The position numbers were made by a program, and so were the translations under genes. Of a DNA stretch of 46,114 nt, positions 31,483 to 41,400 are shown one piece after another; the first letter of the stretch is position 1; every line of letters begins with the position of its first letter. Location of the stretch: the NCBI GenBank assembly GCA_002384855.1, contig DGBP01000079.1, forward strand, positions 1 to 46,114, given 5' to 3'. Source of the DNA: Nocardioidaceae bacterium UBA4001 (lineage in GTDB: Bacteria > Actinomycetota > Actinomycetes > Propionibacteriales > Nocardioidaceae). Below the pieces are notes generated by a model. That model was not told where the DNA came from, ran no database searches, and saw only the letters and a program-made list of their open reading frames with translations.

Positions 31483-32262
31483 GTGACCCATCGCGCTGAG
31501 ACCCTCGGCCTTCCCCGCTCCGACAGGCGTGTCGCCGCACGCACCGTGGCCCTCCGCAAGCTCTACGGCCAGGGCGAGGCCGAGGTGCACGCCCTCGACG
31601 GGGTCGACATCGCGTTCTACGAGGGCGAGTTCACCGCCGTCATGGGCGCCAGCGGCTCGGGGAAGTCCACGCTCATGCACTGCATGGCGGCGCTGGACTC
31701 CCCCACCGACGGCCGGGTGTTCCTCGGCGACACCGACCTCTCCTCGCTGAAGGACAAGCAGCTGACCGAGCTGCGCCGAGACAAGATCGGCTTCGTCTTC
31801 CAGTCCTTCAACCTCGTGCCGACGCTGACCGCGAAGGAGAACATCGAGCTGCCGCTGTCGATCGCCGGCCGCCGGCCCGACCCGACCTGGTTCGACACGG
31901 TGATCGACACCGTCAACCTCCGGGACCGGCTCGGGCACCGGCCCAACGAGCTCTCGGGCGGCCAGCAACAGCGGGTCGCCTGCGCACGGGCCCTGATGAG
32001 CCGGCCCGAGATCGTCTTCGCCGACGAGCCGACCGGCAACCTCGACTCGACCTCCGGCGCCGAGGTGCTCAGCCTCCTGCGCCGCAGCGTCGACGAGCAC
32101 GGCCAGACGATCGTGATGGTCACCCACGACCCCGTGGCGGCGGCGTACACCGACCGCGTCGTCTTCCTCGCCGACGGCCTCGTCGTCGACGAGCTGCGCA
32201 ACCCGACCCGCGAGTCGGTGCTCGAGGAGATGGGCGAGCTGACCGCGAGGGCGATGGCCTGA
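31483..32262 (+). CDS. ABC transporter ATP-binding protein (MacB/LolD type)
   Basis: The 259-residue product starts at GTG 31483. It has Walker A GASGSGKST, a Q-loop in IGFVFQSFNLVPTLTAKENIELPL, signature LSGGQQQRVACARAL, Walker B EIVFADEPTGNLD and the switch His in VTHDP. This is the subclass paired with FtsX/MacB permeases, which export or extract substrates by mechanotransmission rather than import them. Its stop overlaps the permease start (TGATG). The substrate is unknown. No binding protein or periplasmic adaptor adjoins. Confidence 0.95.
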   Translation: MTHRAETLGLPRSDRRVAARTVALRKLYGQGEAEVHALDGVDIAFYEGEFTAVMGASGSGKSTLMHCMAALDSPTDGRVFLGDTDLSSLKDKQLTELRRDKIGFVFQSFNLVPTLTAKENIELPLSIAGRRPDPTWFDTVIDTVNLRDRLGHRPNELSGGQQQRVACARALMSRPEIVFADEPTGNLDSTSGAEVLSLLRRSVDEHGQTIVMVTHDPVAAAYTDRVVFLADGLVVDELRNPTRESVLEEMGELTARAMA

Positions 32263-34808
32263 TGCGCAAGGTCACCCTGCGCAACCTCGTTGCACACAAG
32301 GTCCGCCTGTTCCTGAGCGCGTTCGCGATCGTGCTCGGGGTCGCGTTCGTCTCCGGCTCGTTCATCTTCACCGACGCCATGGGCAGCGCGTTCAGCGGCA
32401 TCATCTCCGGGAGCACGGCGGACGTGGAGATCGCCCCGGAGGGGGCGAACGAGTTCGACTCCGCACCGGACGGCCGGACCATCCCCGACTCCGTCGTCGC
32501 CGACCTCGAGCAGCTCGACGAGGCGGCCGAGGTCGACCCCTGGAACCAGGTCCAGGCGATGTACGTCGTCGGCGAGGACGGCAAGGTCGTCGGGGGCAAC
32601 GGCCCACCGTCCTTCGCGTTCACCGACACCGACACGAGGGCCCTCACCGGCCGCAAGATCACGACGTACGTCGCCGGCGACCGTCCCACCGGCACCGGCG
32701 AGATCGCCATGGACGTGGCCACCGCAGAGAAGGGCGACCACCAGGTCGGCGACACCGTGCAGCTCGTGACCCCCGGCGACCCGCCCACCCTCGAGGTGGA
32801 GCTGGTGGGTCTCGTGGAGTTCGGCGAGGGCTCGCTCGGCGGCGCCACCCTCACGCTGTGGGACGGCCAGGCCCTGCAGGAGCTGTTCTTCGACGGCGAG
32901 CGGGCCTGGTCGGGGATCTCGCTGACCGCGGCCGAGGGCGTCAGCCAGCAGCAGCTGCGCGACGCCGCCGCGGAGGTGCTGCCCGAGGGCGTCACCGCCC
33001 GCACCGGCGACGACATGGTCGAGGACAACGAGGAGGGCCTGCAAAAGATCCTCGGCTTCCTCAACACCTTCCTGCTCGTCTTCGCGACGGTGGCGATGGT
33101 CGTCGGGACGTACCTGATCATCAACACGTTCTCGATCCTCGTGGCCCAGCGCAGCCGAGAGCTGGCACTGCTGCGGGCGATCGGTGCCTCGCGCCGCCAG
33201 GTCAACCGCTCGGTGCTCACCGAGGCGCTGGTGATCGGGATCGTCGGGTCCACGCTCGGCCTGGGCATCGGCTTCCTCCTCGCGCAGGGGCTGAGGGCGC
33301 TGTTCGGCACGATCGGGCTGGACCTCTCCACCGCGGAGTTCTCGATCGAGCCGCGCACGGTGCTCGTGTCCTACCTGGTCGGGATCGGCGTGACCATGGT
33401 GGCGGCCTACCTCCCGGCGCGACGTGCCTCACGGATCCCCCCGGTGGCCGCGATGCGCGACGACGTCGCACTGCCCGAGGCCTCGCTGCGCCGGCGCCTG
33501 ATCATCGGCACCGTGCTCCTGGTCGCCGGCATCGGCCTGATGATCGCGGGCTTCCAGGTCGAGAACGGCACCACCGGCCTGACCATGATCGGCGTCGGCA
33601 TGCTGTCGATCCTGGTCGGGGTCTCGTTGATGAGCCCGGTCATCGGCCGGCCCCTGGTCGCGCTGCTCGGGGCGACGTACCGCAGGACGTTCGGCACCGT
33701 CGGCCAGCTCGCCGCCCAGAACTCCCAGCGCAACCCGCGCCGCACCGCAGCCACCGCCTCCGCGCTGATGATCGGCCTCGCGCTCGTGTCGCTGATGTCG
33801 GTGCTGGGCGCCTCGGCCTCGGCGAGCACCGACAAGGCGCTGAAGGCCGCGATCACCTCCCAGTTCATCGTCTCCAACGTGGTCGGGTCGCCGTTCTCGC
33901 CGAACATCGCCGAGCAGATCCGCGACGTCGACGGCATCGAGGCGGTCGCGCAGTTCCGCCAGGCGCCCGCCGAGGTGAAGAGATCCCGGGTCTTCGTCGG
34001 CGCCTCGGACCCAGACGACCTCGCCGCAGCAAGCGACTTCCCCGTGGCCGTCGGCTCGATGACCGACCTTGCCGAGGGGGCGGCGATCATCACCCCGGAG
34101 GCCGCCGAGGAGCAGGACCTCGCGATCGGTGACGAGTTCCAGATGAACTTCCCGAGCGGCCCGGTGGACCTCACGGTGGTCGGAGTCTTCGGCGTCAACG
34201 CGTCGGTGCCGGCCAACTACCTCGTCAGCCTGGACACCTTCGAGCAGGCCGGGCTGGCGCCGCTGGACTCGTTCCTGTTCGTGGAGAAGACCGAGGCAGC
34301 CGACGCCGACGCGGTCCGGGCCGACGTCGACGAGATCCTGAAGGACCTCCCGACGGTCACCCTGCAGGACCCGGGGGAGTTCGCCGAGCAGCAGAAGGAG
34401 CAGATCGACTTCTTCCTCAACATCATCTACGCGCTACTCGGCCTCGCGGTGATCATCGCGATCCTCGGCATCGTCAACACCCTCGCCCTCTCGGTGATCG
34501 AGCGGACCCGCGAGATCGGCCTGCTGCGCGCGGTGGGCCTTTCCCGGAGGCAGCTGCGCCGGATGGTCCGGCTGGAGTCGGTGATCGTGGCCGTCCTCGG
34601 CGCGGTGCTCGGAGTGCTGATGGGCGTCGCGTTCGGGATCGCGCTGCAGCGGGCCATCGCCGACGAGGGCATCGACGTGCTGGCCATCCCGTGGGACCGG
34701 TTGCTGGTCTTCGTCGGGCTCGCGGCGCTCGTCGGTGTGCTCGCGGCCGTGCTTCCCGCGCGGCGCGCCGCGCGGCTCGACGTGCTCCGCGCGATCAGCA
34801 CCGAGTGA
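32262..34808 (+). CDS. ABC transporter permease, double FtsX domain
   Basis: The 848-residue protein opens with a first membrane segment (VRLFLSAFAIVLGVAFVSGSFIF). An extracytoplasmic MacB_PCD-like region (about 45-255) precedes three helices of the first FtsX domain (FLLVFATVAMVVGTYLIINTFSILVAQRSRELALLRAIGASRRQV and on to about 400). A second half repeats the plan, ending in the FtsX signature LAVIIAILGIVNTLALSVIERTREIGLLRAVGLSRRQLRRMV. This is the usual actinobacterial two-domain MacB-type permease that works with the preceding ATPase. Large external loops between helices may bind the substrate. Function is otherwise unknown. Confidence 0.95.
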   Translation: MRKVTLRNLVAHKVRLFLSAFAIVLGVAFVSGSFIFTDAMGSAFSGIISGSTADVEIAPEGANEFDSAPDGRTIPDSVVADLEQLDEAAEVDPWNQVQAMYVVGEDGKVVGGNGPPSFAFTDTDTRALTGRKITTYVAGDRPTGTGEIAMDVATAEKGDHQVGDTVQLVTPGDPPTLEVELVGLVEFGEGSLGGATLTLWDGQALQELFFDGERAWSGISLTAAEGVSQQQLRDAAAEVLPEGVTARTGDDMVEDNEEGLQKILGFLNTFLLVFATVAMVVGTYLIINTFSILVAQRSRELALLRAIGASRRQVNRSVLTEALVIGIVGSTLGLGIGFLLAQGLRALFGTIGLDLSTAEFSIEPRTVLVSYLVGIGVTMVAAYLPARRASRIPPVAAMRDDVALPEASLRRRLIIGTVLLVAGIGLMIAGFQVENGTTGLTMIGVGMLSILVGVSLMSPVIGRPLVALLGATYRRTFGTVGQLAAQNSQRNPRRTAATASALMIGLALVSLMSVLGASASASTDKALKAAITSQFIVSNVVGSPFSPNIAEQIRDVDGIEAVAQFRQAPAEVKRSRVFVGASDPDDLAAASDFPVAVGSMTDLAEGAAIITPEAAEEQDLAIGDEFQMNFPSGPVDLTVVGVFGVNASVPANYLVSLDTFEQAGLAPLDSFLFVEKTEAADADAVRADVDEILKDLPTVTLQDPGEFAEQQKEQIDFFLNIIYALLGLAVIIAILGIVNTLALSVIERTREIGLLRAVGLSRRQLRRMVRLESVIVAVLGAVLGVLMGVAFGIALQRAIADEGIDVLAIPWDRLLVFVGLAALVGVLAAVLPARRAARLDVLRAISTE

Positions 34809-34812
34809 GGCC

Positions 34813-34886
34813 GCTCCCGTGGCGGGCGCTCCCGTGGCGGGCGGTCCCGTGCGGGCAGCGGTGGCGGGCGCTCCCGTGACGGCGGG
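34813..34886. repeat. Imperfect 15-bp tandem repeats after the ABC permease
   Basis: GCTCCCGTGGCGGGC occurs at 34813 and 34828, followed by variants to about 34886. Each unit can form a small CCCG/CGGG stem. The block fills most of the gap to the next gene and may help end permease transcription. Confidence 0.6.
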
Positions 34887-34901
34887 TCGCGCGGCGGCGG
34901 A

Positions 34902-34907
34902 TAGGGT
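34902..34907 (+). promoter_or_regulatory. -10 element TAGGGT of a probably leaderless small gene
   Basis: TAGGGT ends 6 bases before GTG 34914 and no ribosome binding site is present. Confidence 0.5.
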
Positions 34908-34913
34908 CGTGCC

Positions 34914-35150
34914 GTGACACGCACCGACGGGGAACGACGGATCAGCAGCGTCCCGGCGACGATCATCGCCCTCGGGCTCGGGGTCGCGCTCGTCTGGTTC
35001 GGATCCCTGCTGCTGCGGTTCGGCCTCTACGCCCTCGACGAGGGTGAGCCCGCGATCGGTGTGCTCGCCGTGCTGCTCGGGGCCGGCCTCCTGATCGGGC
35101 CGCTCGTCGTACTCCTCGGCCAGGTGGTGGCCTGGCTGCGCAGGCGTTGA
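34914..35150 (+). CDS. Small two-helix membrane protein, unknown function
   Basis: The 78-residue product starts at GTG 34914. It has a charged N-terminus (TRTDGERR), helix one (VPATIIALGLGVALVWFGSLLLRFG), a short acidic loop (LDEGEP), helix two (IGVLAVLLGAGLLIGPLVVLLGQVV) and a basic end (WLRRR). I do not recognise a family. Position after the ABC exporter and before another small membrane protein suggests a loosely linked membrane cluster. Confidence 0.7.
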   Translation: MTRTDGERRISSVPATIIALGLGVALVWFGSLLLRFGLYALDEGEPAIGVLAVLLGAGLLIGPLVVLLGQVVAWLRRR

Positions 35151-35161
35151 GGGGCTCGGGA

Positions 35162-35167
35162 GATACT
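35162..35167 (+). promoter_or_regulatory. -10 element GATACT of a probably leaderless small gene
   Basis: GATACT, one base from TATACT, ends 6 bases before ATG 35174 with no Shine-Dalgarno sequence. Confidence 0.5.
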
Positions 35168-35173
35168 TCGGCC

Positions 35174-35497
35174 ATGGCGGGGAAGGGCGGAGCGCGGGCG
35201 GCGAAGAGGCACAGCGGCCCCGCGTCCGGGTCCTCGCCGGCGTCCTCACTCACGCTGATCGCCGCCGGTGCCGTGGTGACCGGCGTGGCGTGGATCTTCC
35301 TGGTCAGCGCGGCGATCGACTTCGGGTCGGCCGCGGTGCACGGGCAGTCGCTGGCGTGGGTCTTCTCGTTCGGGGCCGCGCTCGGGGGGGTGGTGTCGAT
35401 GGTCCTGCTGCTCGCCCTCGTGGGCCGCGGCCTGCGCCTCCTCGGGCTGCTGTCGGAGTACCGGCCGCGCCGCGCGGCCCCGAAACGCCGCCGCTGA
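35174..35497 (+). CDS. Small membrane protein, unknown function
   Basis: The frame opens at 35147, but ATG 35174 (MAGKGGARAAKRHSG) sits exactly 6 bases after a -10-like GATACT, so I prefer it; this gives 107 residues. There is a basic N-terminal tail of about 20 residues. Two membrane segments follow (SLTLIAAGAVVTGVAWIFLVSAAIDFG and LAWVFSFGAALGGVVSMVLLLALVG), and the end is very basic (RPRRAAPKRRR). No known family is recognised. A perfect hairpin begins at its stop codon. Confidence 0.7.
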   Translation: MAGKGGARAAKRHSGPASGSSPASSLTLIAAGAVVTGVAWIFLVSAAIDFGSAAVHGQSLAWVFSFGAALGGVVSMVLLLALVGRGLRLLGLLSEYRPRRAAPKRRR

Positions 35498-35532
35498 GCC
35501 CTGCGCCGGAGCCGCCGGCCCCGGCGCAGGGC
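35496..35532 (+). terminator. Terminator of the small membrane protein gene
   Basis: GCCCTGCGCCGG and CCGGCGCAGGGC are perfect 12-base arms around a 13-base loop, beginning at the stop codon. Confidence 0.7.
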
Positions 35533-35577
35533 CACAACCGTCCACACGGACGCCTGTGGTCCCCGAAACGTCGACAA

Positions 35578-35617
35578 GAGGGGCCCGAACCATCCGTGTG
35601 GACGGTCCGGGCCCCTC
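35578..35617. terminator. Terminator hairpin in front of the M14 peptidase stop
   Basis: GAGGGGCCCG and CGGGCCCCTC are perfect 10-base arms, with inner pairing (ACCATCC and GGACGGT) extending the stem. It lies between convergent genes and ends transcription of the minus-strand carboxypeptidase gene, with the previous hairpin serving the plus strand. Confidence 0.7.
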
Positions 35618-35635
35618 CCCCCGTCAGTCAGCCGG

Positions 35636-36823
35636 TCACTCGTGCGGGTCGCTCACGAACGGGCCGCGCTCGCGGATGTTCTCCACGGGCTCGAGGCTGG
35701 TGGTCTCCCACGAGCCGTCGGCCACCGCCTCGAGCACCGCCATGCCTGCGACCTCGGCCGTCTTGGCGATGTAGCCGTTGGACTTGGCGTCGATCCCGCC
35801 GCGCATCTCGAACAGCACCGACGCGGAGCCGAGCAGGCCGTAGGCGTTGCGGGCGATGCCCGGCGTGCTGGTGTTCGGGTAGCGGGTGATGTTGGCGTAG
35901 CCGTACTGGTCGAGCTCGGTCAGCATCACCGAGACCGCCCGCTGGGACCGCGTGATCGTGTCGGCGAACTCGTCGGCGATGCCCAGCCGCTCCGCCTCGG
36001 CCGTGGCGTTCGGCCACATGGTCGATCCGGTGATCAGGCGACCGTCCTCGTCGACGTAGGACCCCTGGTGGTGGAAGTCGATGACCAGCTCGGGGCGCCG
36101 CTCGTCCCACAGCAGGCGCATGGCGACCGCCTCGGGGACGGGGTTGAGGTCGTCGTCGCCGGGGAGGTACGGGTGATCGTAGGCACTGTCGCTGTAGGAG
36201 TGGTAGCGGTTGGTGTCGTAGCCCCGACCGATCGCGTAGAACGGGTCGCACGGTGCCTCGGTGCAGCTCGGGTCGTAGTTCTGCCGCCACGGCGTGGTCG
36301 CACCGGACGCGTCGGTGACGTCGGCGTCGAAGCCGTCGACGTTGACGCGGGGTACGACGGTCACGGTGAGCTGCTCGCGGATCGCCTGTGCCGTGGACGA
36401 GTTGCCACTGATGCTGCGAATGAGGTTGATCATCGCCTCGGAGACGACGAACTCGTTGCCGTGCTGGTTGGCGATGTACATGACGGGGGTCGGTCCGTCG
36501 CCGATCGTCACGACGGGGATCTCGCGGCCGGTGTTGCTCCGCAGCGGCGCGGAGTCGAGCTCGAAGGAGCCCTGTGCCCGCTGCTCGATCCGCTCCAGCG
36601 TCGACCAGAGCTGGTCGTAGCTGTGGATCGCGGCGAGGTTCGAGCCGTTCTCCCCCGACCAAGGTCCATTGGGGGTGGTCTGCGGGTCGGCCGTGGCGGT
36701 GGCCGCGACACCGATCGGTGCGAGCGCCAGTACGGCGGCCAGGCCGGCGATCCGGGTCCGTGGGTTGCGCGTGCGGGCCGGTGTGCCGGTGCCGGCGGGT
36801 GCGGTGGGACGTGGAGCGGTCAA
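35636..36823 (-). CDS. Secreted M14 family zinc carboxypeptidase
   Basis: The start is TTG 36823 behind AAGGAGA at 5-base spacing, giving 395 residues. An Arg-rich N-region and RIAGLAAVLALAPIGVAATATA form a signal peptide. The M14 zinc site is visible: His121 and Glu124 in ANQHGNEFVVSE, a third ligand His near 250 in IDFHHQGS, and the general-base Glu near 347 in VLFEMRGG. VVPRVNVDGFDAD and RQNYDPSC match the substrate pocket region. The enzyme would remove C-terminal residues from peptides, or act on peptidoglycan peptides, outside the cell. With the M28 aminopeptidase in this window it gives exopeptidases for both ends of peptides. The TTG start is unusual but well supported by its ribosome binding site. 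Confidence 0.9.
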   Translation of the reverse strand: MTAPRPTAPAGTGTPARTRNPRTRIAGLAAVLALAPIGVAATATADPQTTPNGPWSGENGSNLAAIHSYDQLWSTLERIEQRAQGSFELDSAPLRSNTGREIPVVTIGDGPTPVMYIANQHGNEFVVSEAMINLIRSISGNSSTAQAIREQLTVTVVPRVNVDGFDADVTDASGATTPWRQNYDPSCTEAPCDPFYAIGRGYDTNRYHSYSDSAYDHPYLPGDDDLNPVPEAVAMRLLWDERRPELVIDFHHQGSYVDEDGRLITGSTMWPNATAEAERLGIADEFADTITRSQRAVSVMLTELDQYGYANITRYPNTSTPGIARNAYGLLGSASVLFEMRGGIDAKSNGYIAKTAEVAGMAVLEAVADGSWETTSLEPVENIRERGPFVSDPHE

Positions 36824-36976
36824 GGGGCTCTCCTTGTCGTCGGCAGGTGGGAGGAGGCCTGCAGTCCTTTACCTTCTCTTTACTTCCTAGACCTGCCCCG
36901 GCTTGGGCACAATGCCTCGGCACCTGCAGGAACCTGCGCTGCAGGTTTGTGCAGGTCCGGCCGGTGCAGGTCCGGG
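36824..36976. other. Gap between M14 peptidase and DUF2254 genes with GCAGGT repeats
   Basis: The gap contains repeated GCAGGT motifs, including GTGCAGGTCCGG twice about 15 bases apart near 36948-36976. It holds the promoter of the minus-strand M14 gene, with an AT-richer stretch at 36866-36890. I see no gene. Confidence 0.35.
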
Positions 36977-38326
36977 TCAGCGTGGAGAAGAGCCCGCTCG
37001 GAAGCCCTCGACGGCGGCGAGCAGCGCGTCGTACCGCCGCTCGACCACCTCCTGGTCGGCCTCGGCCTCCACGTTGCGCTCCGCCGCCTCGACCACGAGC
37101 CGGGCCTCGCGCACGAGCGGCTCGAGCCGTGACGCGTCGCGCACGCACCTGGCGATCCGGGTCAGCGCATCGAGGATGTGGAGGTACACCGGGGTATGGG
37201 AGTCGGCGCACTGCCGCAGCTGGTCGTAGCCCGCGGCCACCAGCCGCTCCCACGTGACGGGGTCGCCATGGACGACGCGGAGGAAGTCGTCGTCGTCGAC
37301 GAGGTACGGCGAGGGGAGCTCACGTCCCGCCAACGTGCACAGGCCTGCCCCGATCTGGTCGACACAGGTGCTCGCCGTGAACGGGTCGTTGATGCCGGGC
37401 GAGAGCGCGCGGACGCCGATCTCGACCATCTGCCTGAGGGGGAACTCGACGTCCTGCTGGGCTGTGCGCCGAGCTCCGGTGACCACCGATGCGGCAACGG
37501 CGGTCGCGACCTCGTCGGCGACCCGGTCGCCGGGGTAGACGGTCGCGAAGGGCGTGCTGTCGACGAGGAACCTGCCCGGTCGCGTGTCCAGCCGGATCAC
37601 CAGATCGTGCTCGCGGGCGACCGCGACGAGCCGCTCGACGTCGAGCACCTGGACGTAGCCCGTGGTACGGGCGTCGACCCGCCGACCGTGCTCCTCGAAG
37701 TCGGCGGGAAGGTCGGCGTGGGCAGGAGCCGGGCGGGCGTGCTCGGCCTCACGCACGTCGGGGAACAGGTGGTCGGTCGTGCGGCGCAGCTCCCCCGCGA
37801 TCGCCGCGACGAGGTTCGGTGCCTGGATCGTCGTCGAGACGTGGTGGATGAAGAAGATCAGCACCGCCAGGCTCGCCACCGCCAGCAGAAGCGCGACGGT
37901 CACCGACAGGTGAGGCACCGAGGCGGGGTCCTCGTCGCGGATCTTGCGCAGGACGAGCAGGGAGTAGAGGAAGGTCGAGACGAAGGTGCCGAGGGTCATC
38001 TGGTTGGCGCGGTCACGCATGAAGTTCGCGAGCATGCGAGGCCCGAACTGAGACGACGCCAGCTGCAGCGTCACGATCGTGATCGAGAACACGACACCCG
38101 CCACCGTGATCATCGACGACGAGATGGTCCCCAGCACCTCGTGGGCGCTCGTCGCACCGCCGGAGAAGATCAGCTCGCCCGCCCAGGGCAGGTCCTGCGG
38201 GTCGCTCGCGTCGTCGACCCGGGTCAGCACCCAGGCCAGGACAGCCGAACCGAGCAGCATCAGGCCAGGGACGAACCAGTAGCTGTTGCGCAGCCGGTCC
38301 GCCGCGTAGCTGATCCTCGTTCTCAT
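36977..38326 (-). CDS. DUF2254 family membrane protein
   Basis: The 449-residue product has four membrane segments in its first third (SYWFVPGLMLLGSAVLAWVLT; ISSSMITVAGVVFSITIVTLQLA; MTLGTFVSTFLYSLLVL; VTVALLLAVASLAVLIFFIHHVS). The FGPRMLANFMRD and ALSPGINDPFTASTCVDQI motifs are hallmarks of DUF2254 proteins. The C-terminal two thirds are soluble and end in a helical region rich in Glu/Arg. The function of the family is not established; an inner-membrane channel or sensor has been suggested from its layout only. It lies 153 bases upstream of the M14 gene on the same strand. Confidence 0.9.
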   Translation of the reverse strand: MRTRISYAADRLRNSYWFVPGLMLLGSAVLAWVLTRVDDASDPQDLPWAGELIFSGGATSAHEVLGTISSSMITVAGVVFSITIVTLQLASSQFGPRMLANFMRDRANQMTLGTFVSTFLYSLLVLRKIRDEDPASVPHLSVTVALLLAVASLAVLIFFIHHVSTTIQAPNLVAAIAGELRRTTDHLFPDVREAEHARPAPAHADLPADFEEHGRRVDARTTGYVQVLDVERLVAVAREHDLVIRLDTRPGRFLVDSTPFATVYPGDRVADEVATAVAASVVTGARRTAQQDVEFPLRQMVEIGVRALSPGINDPFTASTCVDQIGAGLCTLAGRELPSPYLVDDDDFLRVVHGDPVTWERLVAAGYDQLRQCADSHTPVYLHILDALTRIARCVRDASRLEPLVREARLVVEAAERNVEAEADQEVVERRYDALLAAVEGFRAGSSPR

Positions 38327-38407
38327 GCGCCTCCCTCGTCCGTCGTACTCGTCTGGTCGAACCTAGTGGGCGCGACCGAGGAACCGCGCGAGTGAACCGC
38401 CGGCGCC

Positions 38408-41400
38408 TCAGCAGACCTGCTGGTAGGGGCGGCTGCCGAACGCAGCCCGCCAGCGCGCCTCGTCCAGCCCGCTGCCCACGATCCTGCAGGCCGTCTGCAC
38501 GGCGTGGCCGACGGAGGTGTCCCACTCGTAGACCGCTCCGTCCCAAGCCGCGATGAGCATCGTGCGGTTGTCCTCGAGGAACACCGACGAGGAGCCGCTC
38601 TCACCTGGCCGGATGGTGCCCAGCAGCGCGCTGGTGCGACCGTCCCAGAGGCTCACCCTTCCCGAGCCGTCACTGGTGGTCACCAGGGCGCCGTCGCCGG
38701 ACCAGGTCACGTGCCGCCCCTCGGTCTCATGAGCGGCGCCGAGGTCCGCGGAGCGCCTGCTGCGGCCGGTCCGCAGGTCGACCAGCTCCAGCCCATCGGC
38801 ACTCCCGACGGCGAGACGCCGGCCGTCCGGCGAGACCGCGGCCGACTGGGCGGAGTACCGGAGCCGCCCCTGCCGGAGGCCCTCTCCCGTCACGAGGTCC
38901 ACCAGGGTCCATCGCCGGGCAGCCCCGAAGAAGTCGTAGTCCCCACCGAGCTCCTTGGTCGTCACCAGGACCGCCGTGTCGTCCCCGGGCCCCAGGACGA
39001 CCAGCTCGTTGCGGCGTCCGTCCAGCGAGACCGGTTCGGTGACCGGCTCGAGCGTCCAGGCGTCGAGGACCACGACCCCTCCCTCGACGTCGGCGAGGAT
39101 GCGGTCGCCCTGGCCGTCGTACTCGACGCTGGACAGCCCCCGGGGTCGACTCGTCGCCAGGACGCTGCCGCTGCTGGCGTACACCACCCGCAGGTTGCCT
39201 TGTCCGTCGACGAAGGCCAGCCGGTCGCCCTGCGGGGTCCAGTCCTGCAGCGACTCGTTGTCGCCGTCCCACCCGGGCACGGCCGCCCGGACGGTCCGTC
39301 CGGTGCCGCGGTGGACGAACGACAGGTCGGTCCTCTGCTCGACCGGGTCCCAGACCGCCACCGCGACCGTGGAGCCGTCCGGTGCCGGATACCGGGACAC
39401 CCACCCGGCAGGGACCGGTTGCGGGTCGGGTCCGGCCACGCGGCGGACGTACCGCTCGCCACCGTCGAGGTCGAAGACCATCAGGCCGATGTCGGTCGCC
39501 ACGAACACCTTCGTCGCGTCGTGGCTGAAGCGTGCGTCGGCCCACAGCCCCGACCCGAGGCGAAGTCGTTCCAGCAGCCGGCCGCTCGACACCTCCCACA
39601 CCGACACGGTCCGGTCCTCGGCGACGGCCAGCACGCGGCGGCCGTCCCGGGACCAGCGGATCTGCCGGATCGCCTGCTGCGGCCCGGTCAGCCGGCGCAC
39701 CGGCACACCCGTGGCGGTGCGGGCGATGACGACGTCGGTGCCCGAGGCATGGGCGAACGTCGTACCCCTGGGACCGACCTCCAGAGGCTGGCCGAGTCGG
39801 CCCAGGTCGTCCACCTCACGACCGGTGGCCACGTCGAGGACCCGGACCACGCTCGGCACGTCGGAGGCCCACCCCGGGACGACCAGGAGCCGCGACCCGT
39901 CGGCGGTGAAGTCGACGTACTGCGTGTCCCCGTCCAGCGTGATGTCGCGCAGTGGCCGCTGGGGACGCCTGAGGTCCCGCACGAGCACGGCCTGACGCCG
40001 CGCGGGGAGGATGAACAGGGTCATCGCGAGGAACCGTCCGTCGGGGCTGACGTCCACGTCGTTGGGGTAGCTGTGTGCGGGAATGCCACCCACCTGGTCC
40101 GGCAGCGGCCCGTAGGTCCGGGGGTCGACGAGACGGACCGACTCGTTGCGCAGGTTCAGCACCGCCATCGCCAGGAGGTTGCCGGTGGGGCTGTAGGCGA
40201 TCGGGTCGGCCGAGCCGCCGACGGACAGGTCCCAGTCATCGGGGAACGGGTTGTGGTCCCCGACCAGCCGTAGCGTCTCCGTGTCGTAGAACCAGACGTG
40301 GTTGGCAGCGTCCATCACAGCGAGCTGCCTGCCGTCAGGACTGATGTCGAGGTGCCAGAACCTCTTGTCGACCGCCGGCGTGAAGGCGACCAGCTGCGGG
40401 CTGCGCGCCAGTGCCGCGAGCAGCCCGGCCCGCGACTCGCCGGAGGGATCCTCCGCGTGAGCAGCCACAGCCAGCTGAAGCGACCGGTCGATCCGGTCGG
40501 TGAGCTGGGACTGGGCGGCGACCCGCCTGGCGTCGGCGACCCCCGAGGCCTGGGCGGCACGGTCCGCCTGAGCGAACGCCAGGGCACCGGCCACCAGGGC
40601 GACCACGAGCAGCAGGGCGACCCCCGCGAGGCGCACCCGCAGCCTCCGGTTGATCGCGGCCTGCTCCTGCGCCCGCCGGGCCGCGGACTGCTCCTCGGCC
40701 TCGGCGAGGCGCTGACCTGCGTCGAGGAAGGCCTGCTCGGTCGGGGTGAGGTCGGGCCGGCCGTTCGCCCGCCAGTCGAGGGCCTGGGCGAGCCGGGTGC
40801 CGCGGTAGACCTCGGCCTCGGGACGGCCCATGGAGTCCCAGGTGTCGGCGGCCCCCGAGAGATGCCGCAGGATGCGTTGCCCTTCCGCGTCCTCGTCGAT
40901 CCAGCCGCGCAGGCGGGGCCAGGCCCGGGCCAGAGACTCGTGGGCGAGCTCGACGACGCCGGCGCCGGTGGTGACCAGCCGGGCCTCGACGAGCCGCTCC
41001 ATGAGCTGCTCGTGCTCGGGGTCGTTGCTGAGCAGGCGGCGCGGGACGCGGCTTCGCACCGGATCCCCCTCGGGTCCGGGGGTGACGAGCCGCAGCATGA
41101 GGTCGCGCAACATCGTGCGCTGGTCGGCCGACATGGCGTCGTACACCCTCTCGGCGGAGAGAGCGACGGCGTCGCGGATGCCACCGGTCGCGCGGTAGCC
41201 GTCGAGCGTCAGCACCGTCCCCTCGCGGCGCTCCCAGGTCTGACGCAGGACGTGGGAGAGGTACGGCAGCGCGCCGGACTGTCCTTCGACCTCCGCGACG
41301 AGCAGCTCCACGAGGCCGGGCTCGAGGCGCAGTCCCGCCTGCCGGGCCGGTCCCTCGATGACCGCGCGGAGGTTGTCGACGCTCATCGGCCTCAGCAGGT

